Part shown: positions 8,096 to 15,048 of the stretch, in pieces
Numbering within the stretch: the stretch's first letter is position 1
Layout: each line of letters starts with the position of its first letter
Source of the DNA: Nitrospirota bacterium
GTDB lineage: Bacteria > Nitrospirota > Nitrospiria > Nitrospirales > Nitrospiraceae
NCBI GenBank assembly: GCA_016219645.1
Contig: JACRLR010000020.1
Location: 169,147-233,146 of the forward strand
Length of the DNA stretch: 64,000 bases
Direction: 5' to 3'
The notes under the pieces: model-generated
Databases searched by the model: none
What the model was told of the DNA's origin: nothing
Seen by the model: only the letters and a program-made list of their open reading frames with translations
Program-made: the position numbers and the translations under genes

Positions 8096-9049
8096 TCACC
8101 ATAGAAGCCACCCTACACCAAGCAGAACTCCTGTGAGACTTGTCCAGAGCATGAGGGTAATCGCCATGCCAATGTGAACCCTCGCCAGCGACTGATGAGG
8201 ATTGCCAAGGCATGGACGGTCAATTGGAAGACCGTCATAGCGATTGATTCCGCCCAGCTGGACTCCGAGCGCCCCGGCCATCGCGGCTTCTGGACGCCCG
8301 CTGTTCGGACTAGGATGCCGTCCCCCGTCACGAAGCAGAATCTGCCAGGTACGTTGCATTGCGGACCACGATCGAGAAACAATTCCTGCTGAGAAAACCA
8401 GTAGGAGCGCAGTGATACGGGCCGGAATAAAATTTGCCGCATCATCCATCCGTGCCGAGGCCCAACCGAACCAGCGGTATCGATCGTCCAAATGGCCGAT
8501 CATCGAATCCAATGTGCTGATGGCCTTATATGCCAACGCCAATGGGGCTCCTCCGAGGACCAGATAGAACAACGGCGCCATAATTCCGTCAGCCGTACTT
8601 TCCGCAATCGTTTCCACCGTTGCACGGACGATATCAGACTCATCCATCTCCTCCGTATCGCGTCCAACAATCTTAGCGACCGCCGTTCGCGCCTCTGCCA
8701 AGGAGACAGATTGAAGCGCCTTTTGCACAGCGACGACATGGTCGATGAGATCGCGCGCCGCGAGAGTGGTCCAGGCCAACAGCACCGTGGCGGCACTTCC
8801 CCAGAAGGGATCAACCGAGCTGCCGAACCAGATCAGCATCGTGGCCGCTACATAGGCTCCCGCCGGCAAGACGACAGCCAAGAGCACCCCTGCCATGCGT
8901 TGCTGAGCAGGCGATAAAAGGAGGCGGTAGACGCAACGGTCGCACCAATCGACGAGGCATCCCATCCAACGCACCGGATGTGGAAACCACCGAGGGTCTC
9001 CGACCACAGCATCCAATAGACAGGCCACTGCTAATTCGCCTCCGGTCAT
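8096..9049 (-). CDS. cbiB: Adenosylcobinamide-phosphate synthase
   Basis: CbiB is an inner-membrane amide synthase that joins aminopropanol phosphate to adenosylcobyric acid. The N-terminus has the family motif LLDAVVGDPRWFPHPVRWMG. The middle has ETIAESTADGIMAPLFYLVL and LAYKAISTLDSMIGH, and the C-terminal third has NSGRPEAAMAGALGVQLGG. About four to five hydrophobic segments are visible (around residues 45-90, 155-175, 205-230 and the C-terminal end). The start ATG at 9047-9049 overlaps the cobS stop by 4 bp. Length is 317 residues, typical. In Pseudomonas nomenclature it is cobD. Confidence 0.92.
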   Translation of the reverse strand: MTGGELAVACLLDAVVGDPRWFPHPVRWMGCLVDWCDRCVYRLLLSPAQQRMAGVLLAVVLPAGAYVAATMLIWFGSSVDPFWGSAATVLLAWTTLAARDLIDHVVAVQKALQSVSLAEARTAVAKIVGRDTEEMDESDIVRATVETIAESTADGIMAPLFYLVLGGAPLALAYKAISTLDSMIGHLDDRYRWFGWASARMDDAANFIPARITALLLVFSAGIVSRSWSAMQRTWQILLRDGGRHPSPNSGRPEAAMAGALGVQLGGINRYDGLPIDRPCLGNPHQSLARVHIGMAITLMLWTSLTGVLLGVGWLLW

Positions 9050-9798
9050 CGAAAGAGCACCACAGGAACGATCATCACAAACAGAATCTCTGCGACCTCG
9101 TTGGTCGCCCCTAGCAAGTCACCCGTGACGCCGCCGAACATACGATGAAACCAGGCCGTCAAGAGGCGAATGAGAGCTGCGCCGATGAGAAGTGCGCCCA
9201 ACGCCGCCCATGGGCCCAACAACAGCGCCAACGCCAGCCCTGCTGTGATAGTTGCCACACACACGTGTTGCCAGGACATATGCGAGAGGAACGGTTGGGC
9301 CAGTCCTCCTTCAGGCCGTGCATAGGTTACATGGAACGCCCCCACGACCATCGCCCATCGCCCGACCACCGGCATACTTATCAGTATCCCGATATGCTCG
9401 CCAGCCGGTACAGCGTTGAGCCCTGCGTAGCGCAAGCCAAGGGCGAGAAACAGCCCTGTCGCACCGATTGCGCCAATGTGCGCATCCTTCATAATCGCCA
9501 GGCGCGCGTGAACGGTTCGCCCGCCTGCCAGACCGTCTACCATATCGGCAAGGCCGTCCTGATGAAGGCCACGGGTAATGGCGACAAGAAGAATGATCAA
9601 TACGATATTCGTAATCTGAGAAGAGAAGACCTGAACCAAGGCCATATCCGCTGCGGCCAGCAAGGCCCCAAGCAGACAGCCGACCACGGGATACCAGCTC
9701 ATGGAGGAGGCCAACTCCTCGGGCTTGGCGTCGTGCGTCGAACGGCTGAGTGGAATGGCCGTCAGGAACTGCCAGGCGAAAATGAATGGACGTGCCAT
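9046..9798 (-). CDS. cobS: Cobalamin synthase (adenosylcobinamide-GDP ribazoletransferase)
   Basis: CobS is a polytopic membrane enzyme that joins adenosylcobinamide-GDP with alpha-ribazole (or its phosphate). The start chosen at 9798 gives MARPFIFAWQFLTAIPL, the normal family N-terminus. Longer reading to 9963 would run back through an intergenic repeat and into cobT. Family motifs include LHQDGLADMVDGLAGG (the acidic substrate/metal motif), MKDAHIGAIGATGL and GVTGDLLGATNEVAE. At least five hydrophobic helices are visible in 250 residues. It overlaps cbiB by 4 bp at its 3' end and is separated from cobT by a low-complexity G-rich stretch. Confidence 0.92.
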   Translation of the reverse strand: MARPFIFAWQFLTAIPLSRSTHDAKPEELASSMSWYPVVGCLLGALLAAADMALVQVFSSQITNIVLIILLVAITRGLHQDGLADMVDGLAGGRTVHARLAIMKDAHIGAIGATGLFLALGLRYAGLNAVPAGEHIGILISMPVVGRWAMVVGAFHVTYARPEGGLAQPFLSHMSWQHVCVATITAGLALALLLGPWAALGALLIGAALIRLLTAWFHRMFGGVTGDLLGATNEVAEILFVMIVPVVLFR

Positions 9799-9800
9799 CG

Positions 9801-9899
9801 CTAGATGGGGATAACGAGATAGAGGGATAACGGGATAATAAGACCACCTCTCGTCTTCCCCTATACCCCTTCCCCCTTTATCCCCGTACCCCTTCCCCA
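9801..9899. repeat. Low-complexity half-inverted repeat between cobT and cobS
   Basis: The plus strand carries variants of ggataacg/gatagagg in tandem (9806-9838), followed by a C-rich half with ccccttccccctttatcccc (9863-9899) that is roughly the reverse complement. This gives a purine-rich then pyrimidine-rich layout and a possible imperfect hairpin. It lies between the end of cobT, whose last codons it overlaps, and the cobS start. It resembles in build, not in sequence, the other nonamer repeats in this window. Confidence 0.5.
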
Positions 9900-10948
9900 G
9901 TGCGCCCTGACACGCCTGCCTCGTCGAATGTCGCCATCTCCGTGAGAATCTTGATCGCGCCAAAGACCAAACTCATGCCCAGACAGGCGCCAGTGCCTTC
10001 CCCCAGACGGAGATCGAGATCGAACAGCGGCTTCAAGCCAAGGTGGTCCAGTATCGCCTGATGGCCTCGTTCGACTGACTGATGTGACGCAATGAGATAG
10101 TCTTTGCAGTAAGGTTGCAGACTCGCGGCAATCAAGGCTGCGGCCCCAGCGATAAACCCATCTAACACGATTGGAATGCGAGCTGCCGCTGCGCCAAGTA
10201 TCAGTCCAGCCAGCCCACCGATTTCCAGCCCGCCCACTGTGGCAAGCACCTCCATCGCATTCGTTGAATCCGGCCGATGGAGAGCGAGCGCACGCTGAAC
10301 CACGTCGATCTTGCGCGCATGACTGGCGTCGTCAATTCCCGTTCCTCGACCAGTCACCTCGGAAACCGACCGCCTGGTCATCACGGCTGCAATCGCCGAA
10401 CTGGCAGTCGTGTTGCCGATCCCCATCTCCCCGGTTCCAATTAACCCGATTCCCTCTTGAGCCGCCTCAGCAGCTAACTCCATCCCAACTGCCAGTGCTT
10501 GCTCCGCCTGTGCGAGACCCATTGCCGGTTCCACCAGCAAATTCTTCGTGCCAGGCATGATTTTTTTGTGAATGAGTCCTGGAGCCGCCTCAAAGTCAAA
10601 ATTCACCCCGATGTCTACAACGCGAACCTCGACACCGGCATGCCGCGCCAGCACATTGACACCGGCCCCTCCACGCAAGAAGTTCAAGACCATCTGAGGC
10701 GTCACTGCAGAGGGATAGGCACTCACCCCTTCGACCGTTACTCCATGATCGGCGGCAAAGGTAAAGACCGCTCCTCGCGGGACCTTCGGTTTCATCTCAC
10801 CCGTGATCATGACGTAGCGCGCAGCCAATTCTTCCAGTCGCCCCAGACTGCCAATGGGTTTCGTCAATCGATCAAGCCGCGCCTGCGCTTGCGTCAAGAG
10901 TCGGAGGTCGGTCGGCTGAATCTGGTCAATGGTTTTGCGAATTAACAT
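9878..10948 (-). CDS. cobT: Nicotinate-nucleotide:DMB phosphoribosyltransferase
   Basis: CobT activates 5,6-dimethylbenzimidazole to alpha-ribazole phosphate, the lower-ligand precursor. Signatures: KPIGSLGRLEELA near the N-terminus, FAADHGVTVEGVSAYPS, GGAGVNVLARHAG, GTGEMGIGNTTASSA, and the catalytic-base motif LRLGEGTGA near residue 315. Length is 356 residues, matching the family. The final residues (GRTGEGVRG) overlap the start of the low-complexity repeat. It follows cobU after 14 bp. The neighbours bluB and cobS complete the lower-ligand route. Confidence 0.95.
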   Translation of the reverse strand: MLIRKTIDQIQPTDLRLLTQAQARLDRLTKPIGSLGRLEELAARYVMITGEMKPKVPRGAVFTFAADHGVTVEGVSAYPSAVTPQMVLNFLRGGAGVNVLARHAGVEVRVVDIGVNFDFEAAPGLIHKKIMPGTKNLLVEPAMGLAQAEQALAVGMELAAEAAQEGIGLIGTGEMGIGNTTASSAIAAVMTRRSVSEVTGRGTGIDDASHARKIDVVQRALALHRPDSTNAMEVLATVGGLEIGGLAGLILGAAAARIPIVLDGFIAGAAALIAASLQPYCKDYLIASHQSVERGHQAILDHLGLKPLFDLDLRLGEGTGACLGMSLVFGAIKILTEMATFDEAGVSGRTGEGVRG

Positions 10949-10962
10949 CGCGAATAATCCTC

Positions 10963-11499
10963 TTACTTCACACGCATGGGAATACCGCTGACCGTCAGAT
11001 AGACCTCATCGGCTTCTGCTGCCACCTGTTGATTGACCCGTCCTGCCAGATCGCGAAACGCACGGACAGTTTTCGTCACCGGCACGAGCCCCAGCCCCAA
11101 TTCATTACTCACAATCACGACACGAGCCTTCGTCCTTCGAATCGCCCGGAGTAGACCTGCCGTCGCATCAGACATAGTTGAATCTCGCAGGCGTTGCCCG
11201 CCCATATTGTTCAACCATAAAGTGAGACAGTCGAGTACAACCGATTGATAATTATTTCCATTGGCAGCAAACCATTTCTCGATTTCTATAGGGACTTCCG
11301 CCGTCTCCCAGTCAGATGAACGTGTGGCCTGGTGTCGTTCGATCCGGGCTTTCATTTCGCGATCGAAGGCCTGCCCCGTCGCCACAAATGCTCTCGGGCC
11401 TCTCTGACCAGCCAGATCAAGCGCAGCCTGACTCTTGCCTGACGCTGCGCCCCCGAGTACAAGAATCAGCTTCGCTCGTTGCCTGTGCGCCCTCTTCAT
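10963..11499 (-). CDS. cobU: Adenosylcobinamide kinase / guanylyltransferase
   Basis: CobU/CobP phosphorylates adenosylcobinamide and transfers GMP to it, giving the AdoCbi-GDP that CobS uses. The P-loop is GGAASGKS (about residue 16). Further family motifs are FVATGQAFDREMKARIERHQ, LDCLTLWLNN and IVSNELGLGLVP, followed by FRDLAGRVNQQVA. Length is 178 residues, standard. It starts 4 bp after the pduO stop and ends 14 bp before cobT, in tight operon order. Confidence 0.94.
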   Translation of the reverse strand: MKRAHRQRAKLILVLGGAASGKSQAALDLAGQRGPRAFVATGQAFDREMKARIERHQATRSSDWETAEVPIEIEKWFAANGNNYQSVVLDCLTLWLNNMGGQRLRDSTMSDATAGLLRAIRRTKARVVIVSNELGLGLVPVTKTVRAFRDLAGRVNQQVAAEADEVYLTVSGIPMRVK

Positions 11500-11503
11500 A
11501 CGA

Positions 11504-12100
11504 TCAACCCGCCGCCTTCTTCACGTCACGTTCCCACAGAAATTCCGGTTCCCCCTGAGTCTTAGCGGCCCAACGGGCCAGAACAAACAAGGCATCGCTC
11601 AGACGATTCACAAACTTGACATTCACCGCATCGACCGGCTCCTCACGCGAAAGATGCACGCATACACGCTCCGCCCTGCGGCACACCGTCCTCGCCTGAT
11701 GCAAAAAACCTGATACCTTTCCCCCTCCAGGCAGAATAAACTCTTTGAGCGGAGTCAAGTCCTTTTGACAACGGTCAATGGTCTTTTCCAGCTTAGTCAC
11801 ATCTTTCTCCGTCACCTGAGGCATGTTCTTGAATTCTTGGCCAGGGGCAGTCGCAAGAATCCCTCCAAGATCGAACAGCTTATTTTGTATCCACTGAAGA
11901 TCCTCTTCAAGCTGTTCTGCCTCTGCATGGCGCCCCACCATCTCAGCATTCATCACCCGCACGACCCCGACCACCGCGTTCAGTTCATCGAGAGTGCCGT
12001 AGGCCTCGACTCGCAGACTGTTCTTCCACACCTGCTGTCCCCCGGCTAGCCTTGTTTTTCCCGCGTCCCCGGTTCTTGTATAGACCTTCGTGATGCGCAT
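11504..12100 (-). CDS. pduO: PduO-type ATP:cob(I)alamin adenosyltransferase
   Basis: Transfers the adenosyl group of ATP to cob(I)alamin or a corrinoid precursor. The N-terminal ATP-binding motif is TRTGDAGKTRL, followed by RVEAYGTLDELNAVVG. The C-terminal signature is FVNRLSDALFVLARW. The enzyme is a three-helix-bundle type, unrelated in fold to the P-loop CobA at 13036-13635, so this operon encodes two non-homologous adenosyltransferases. An AGGAG about 12 bp upstream of the ATG lies inside the overlapping bluB reading frame. A decayed homologue follows cobQ at 4568-4735. Confidence 0.93.
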   Translation of the reverse strand: MRITKVYTRTGDAGKTRLAGGQQVWKNSLRVEAYGTLDELNAVVGVVRVMNAEMVGRHAEAEQLEEDLQWIQNKLFDLGGILATAPGQEFKNMPQVTEKDVTKLEKTIDRCQKDLTPLKEFILPGGGKVSGFLHQARTVCRRAERVCVHLSREEPVDAVNVKFVNRLSDALFVLARWAAKTQGEPEFLWERDVKKAAG

Positions 12101-12806
12101 CGCCGTTTCTCCTATTACCCTGTACCTTTATTCCCCATGACTCGTAGTGAATGAGTTCCTCAATCGGGATCCTGTCTCGCCACCCTGCCGTTTCCAGCTC
12201 CGGCTTTATCGCAAAATCTGACACGTAGCCAAGACAGAGGTATGCCAGGACTTTAACCGGCCTGGGAATACCGAGCGCCTGCTTCAAGGCTCCATGGTCT
12301 AGAATGCTCACCCACCCGACCCCAATACCTTCAGCACGTGCAGCCAACCAGAGATTTTGAATGGCGCAACAGGTGCTGTATAGATCCGTCTCACGCACCG
12401 TGGAGCGACCCAACACATGTCTGCCGCCACGTTGACGAGTACAGGTTACGCAGAGATTGATCGGAGCTTCCTCGATCCCTTCGAGCTTCAGGCTCCGGTA
12501 CAGCGTGGCACGGATACCGGCGTAATGCTTGGCTGCTTCCGTATTCGCCTGAGCAAAGAGCTGCTTGACGGCGTGCTTTGTCGAGCGTTCGCGGATAATG
12601 ACAAAATCCCACGGCTGCATAAACCCGACCGACCCGGCATGATGTGCGGCGGTCAAGATTTTCGCAAGGACGTCGTCGGCAATCGGCTTCCGCACAAAAT
12701 TTCTCCGGACATCCCGCCGCTCGAAAATCACACGGTAGACCGCCGCCCGCTCATCGTCTGAAAATCTTCCCTTGTCGGCGCTTCTGATGCCCTGACGCGC
12801 ACTCAT
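11985..12806 (-). CDS. bluB: 5,6-dimethylbenzimidazole synthase
   Basis: BluB is a flavin-destroying nitroreductase-fold enzyme that uses O2 and reduced FMN to make DMB. Family features: YRVIFERRDVRRNF at the N-terminus, SVGFMQPWDFVIIR, and the helical AIQNLWLAARAEGIGVGWVS with LKQALGIP. The natural protein should end near EELIHYESWG (about residue 225). The frame has no stop there and continues about 48 more codons, overlapping pduO by 116 bp in another frame, with an Arg/Gly/Lys-rich unlikely tail. Either the native stop was lost or the overlap is tolerated. The start overlaps the preceding Cys-rich gene by 4 bp. BluB implies oxygen-dependent ligand synthesis. Confidence 0.9.
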   Translation of the reverse strand: MSARQGIRSADKGRFSDDERAAVYRVIFERRDVRRNFVRKPIADDVLAKILTAAHHAGSVGFMQPWDFVIIRERSTKHAVKQLFAQANTEAAKHYAGIRATLYRSLKLEGIEEAPINLCVTCTRQRGGRHVLGRSTVRETDLYSTCCAIQNLWLAARAEGIGVGWVSILDHGALKQALGIPRPVKVLAYLCLGYVSDFAIKPELETAGWRDRIPIEELIHYESWGIKVQGNRRNGDAHHEGLYKNRGRGKNKASRGTAGVEEQSASRGLRHSR

Positions 12807-13039
12807 GCGGGCTCCTTATACTCGGCATGTGGCGGAGCAGCAAGTTTCAAAGGAACCAACCCTACATCGCCTGCTCCGACCTTCTTCAAACATGCCGGAC
12901 ATAAACAATCTTGAAACCGAGCGGCGATCCAATCCATTTGCAGCTCTGTAATGCCGATCTTTCCGCACCAGCATTGGTATCCAACGCACTCGAACGCACT
13001 CCCACAGGCCTCACAAGTCTTTGTGGCCGGACCTCTCAA
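12803..13039 (-). CDS. Small cysteine-rich CWC-type protein
   Basis: A 78-residue protein with CEACGSAFECVG, CWCGKIG and a C-terminal CLCPACLKKVG. This matches the pattern of the cysteine-rich CWC family, small proteins of unknown function with a probable metal (Zn or Co) site. It overlaps cobA and bluB by 4 bp at each end (start/stop overlaps), so it is translationally embedded in the cobalamin operon. I infer a role near corrinoid or metal handling from position alone; the molecular function is unknown. Confidence 0.75.
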   Translation of the reverse strand: MRGPATKTCEACGSAFECVGYQCWCGKIGITELQMDWIAARFQDCLCPACLKKVGAGDVGLVPLKLAAPPHAEYKEPA

Positions 13040-13635
13040 AACTCCACCCCCGCTTGTGCCTTGATGCCCTTCCGAAATGGATGTTTGGTCTGCTTCATCT
13101 CTGTAACGAGATCCGCCTCTTCGATCAACTCCTCCATGGCACCACGGCCGGTAATCACGACATGCTGCATGAGAGGCCTGGCACGAAGAACCGGCAATAC
13201 GTCTTCAACTCGTACATAGTCATGCTGGAGAGCGATATTGAACTCGTCAAGAATGACCATGGCATAGGACTCATCCTTCAGAAATTCGCACGCCGTCGTC
13301 CAAGCTTTTTGTGCAAACGTTGTATCGCGCTCCCGATCCTGTGTTTCCCAGGTGTACCCTTCACCCATGCGGAGAAAGGTGACACGCTCGCCAAAAGACT
13401 TGAGTGCCCGTTCCTCTGCCGTATCGATCGCCCCCTTGATGAATTGCACCACCGCCACCTTCATGCCATGACCAAGACATCGCAAGGCCATCCCCAGCGC
13501 CGCGGTTGTCTTCCCCTTACCGGCTCCAGTATAGACAATCAACAATCCTTTCTCTTCTTGCGCCGCCTCGATCCGTCGATCTACCGACGCTTTCAACCGC
13601 TCCATCTTGGTCTTATGCTCGGCCTGCCCGGTCAC
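13036..13635 (-). CDS. cobA: P-loop cob(I)yrinic acid a,c-diamide adenosyltransferase
   Basis: The CobA/CobO/BtuR family adenosylates corrinoids using ATP. The P-loop reads YTGAGKGKTTAALGMALR (about residues 35-52). Further motifs are KVAVVQFIKG, FLRMGEGYTWET, MVILDEFNIAL and HVVITGRGA. Length is 199 residues, standard. Its start overlaps the cbiA stop by 4 bp and its stop overlaps the CWC gene. It stands beside a PduO-type enzyme of another fold; CobA-type enzymes usually serve de novo synthesis on cobyrinic acid diamide. Confidence 0.95.
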   Translation of the reverse strand: MTGQAEHKTKMERLKASVDRRIEAAQEEKGLLIVYTGAGKGKTTAALGMALRCLGHGMKVAVVQFIKGAIDTAEERALKSFGERVTFLRMGEGYTWETQDRERDTTFAQKAWTTACEFLKDESYAMVILDEFNIALQHDYVRVEDVLPVLRARPLMQHVVITGRGAMEELIEEADLVTEMKQTKHPFRKGIKAQAGVEF

Positions 13636-15041
13636 GTTATACCTCCGGAACTCACAGATAAAACGCTATTTGTTCGGCGGGCAGAGGCGATCAACGAGAT
13701 CGCTACCTGTGGCTGACTGGCAAAATGCAGATGGGTGTATAACGCCATCGTATTGCCGACACTGAGCCCATCCTGCCCCTTCGAATTTCCCTGCGCATCA
13801 CGGAGTACACAGGCATAGCTGGGTATTCCCTTTAGAACCATCGTGGAGTAATGAAACTCATGCCCGCGCACGGTGGTGCCAGATGCACCGAGTACGCAGT
13901 CCCGCGAGAGTTCCACTGTCCTATACCCCAGAGTCAGATCCGACTTCTGCATGACCGTTTCAGCAGGAAACAACCCGACCATGTCATACGATGTACCAGC
14001 GAAGTCGCGGATGGCTTGCGTGAGATACATCATCCCTCCGCATTCCGAATAGATCGTCCCACCCCGCTCAGCGAACTGCCGGATTGTGGCCCGCATACTT
14101 ACATTATCAGCCAGCGCCTTGCCATGCAGTTCCGGATAGCCCCCGCCGAGGTACAACATATCCACGTCAGGCAGCACCTGATCGTTCAAGGGAGAAAATT
14201 TCACCAATTCCGCCCCTGCTGCTTCAAGCAACTCTAGATTGTCGGGATAGTAAAAGCAAAATGCCTGATCCTGCGCGACACCGATTCGAACCATACGATC
14301 CTGGTGTTTCTTTGCGGGCTGGGACATCGTCACCGTCAACTCTCCAGACGAACGGGCCAGTGCCTCGATTCGATCCAGATCGATCGTCTCTACCGCTGCC
14401 TTACCCAACCGGCGATAGAGTTCGCCCTTCCCCTGTTCCATGGCCATCACAAGTCCCAGATGGCGATCGGTGATCGTCACCGCCGGGTCTGGCCGAAGAT
14501 ATCCTACGACCGCCACATCAGTTTCTTGCTCCACCGCTTCCTTGAGCAGCCTGTAATGTCCATCACTGCTGATCCGATTGAACAGTACGCCGGCAACACG
14601 AAGTGCCGAGTCGAACTTCGCATACCCCGACACCATGGCTGCAGCAGAGCGGGCCATGGCACTTCCATCGATGACGAGTAGCACCGGTGCATCCAGCTGC
14701 TTTGCCAATTCAGCCGTACTGCTGACTTCGCTCACCGGTGAACTGCCGTCGAACAAGCCCATCATCCCTTCGATGATGGAAAGGTCTGCATCAGTTGCGG
14801 CTCGCGTGAAAATGCCCCGATTGACGTCCGCCTCTAACATCCAGCCATCCAGATTCCGCGACGGACGGCCGGTGACGGCAGCGTGATGGCTCGGATCGAT
14901 GAAGTCCGGTCCCACCTTGAATGACTGGACACGACGGCCCCGAACTCTCAGGGCCGCCAAGATCGCCAAAGTCACAGTTGTCTTGCCGACTCCGCTATGG
15001 GTGCCGGCAATGACCAAACGGGAGAACCTCATGCTCCTCAT
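13632..15041 (-). CDS. cbiA: Cobyrinic acid a,c-diamide synthase
   Basis: CbiA/CobB amidates the a and c carboxylates of (hydrogeno)cobyrinic acid with glutamine and ATP. The P-loop is GTHSGVGKTTVTLAI, followed by FKVGPDFIDPSHH and GRPSRNLDGWML. The C-terminal class I amidotransferase domain has the nucleophile Cys in YSECGGMMYLT and GHEFHYS. Length is 469 residues. The second ATG, at 15032, gives MRFSRLVIAG and is an equally likely start. It follows btuB by 7 bp, so it should share the riboswitch-controlled transcript. Confidence 0.94.
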   Translation of the reverse strand: MRSMRFSRLVIAGTHSGVGKTTVTLAILAALRVRGRRVQSFKVGPDFIDPSHHAAVTGRPSRNLDGWMLEADVNRGIFTRAATDADLSIIEGMMGLFDGSSPVSEVSSTAELAKQLDAPVLLVIDGSAMARSAAAMVSGYAKFDSALRVAGVLFNRISSDGHYRLLKEAVEQETDVAVVGYLRPDPAVTITDRHLGLVMAMEQGKGELYRRLGKAAVETIDLDRIEALARSSGELTVTMSQPAKKHQDRMVRIGVAQDQAFCFYYPDNLELLEAAGAELVKFSPLNDQVLPDVDMLYLGGGYPELHGKALADNVSMRATIRQFAERGGTIYSECGGMMYLTQAIRDFAGTSYDMVGLFPAETVMQKSDLTLGYRTVELSRDCVLGASGTTVRGHEFHYSTMVLKGIPSYACVLRDAQGNSKGQDGLSVGNTMALYTHLHFASQPQVAISLIASARRTNSVLSVSSGGIT

Positions 15042-15048
15042 TCATGCC

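Noticed and set aside
9046..9963. Longer CobS start at 9963
   Set aside because: It would include the intergenic repeat and overlap cobT by 86 bp. The residues before position 9798 show no homology to CobS.
12803..13039. Cys-rich protein as a ferredoxin or rubredoxin
   Set aside because: Cys spacing does not match [4Fe-4S] or rubredoxin patterns; CWCG and CPAC fit the CWC family better.
13021..13716. A 231-codon plus-strand open frame opposite cobA
   Set aside because: CobA motifs are unambiguous on the minus strand; this frame lacks any recognisable domain.
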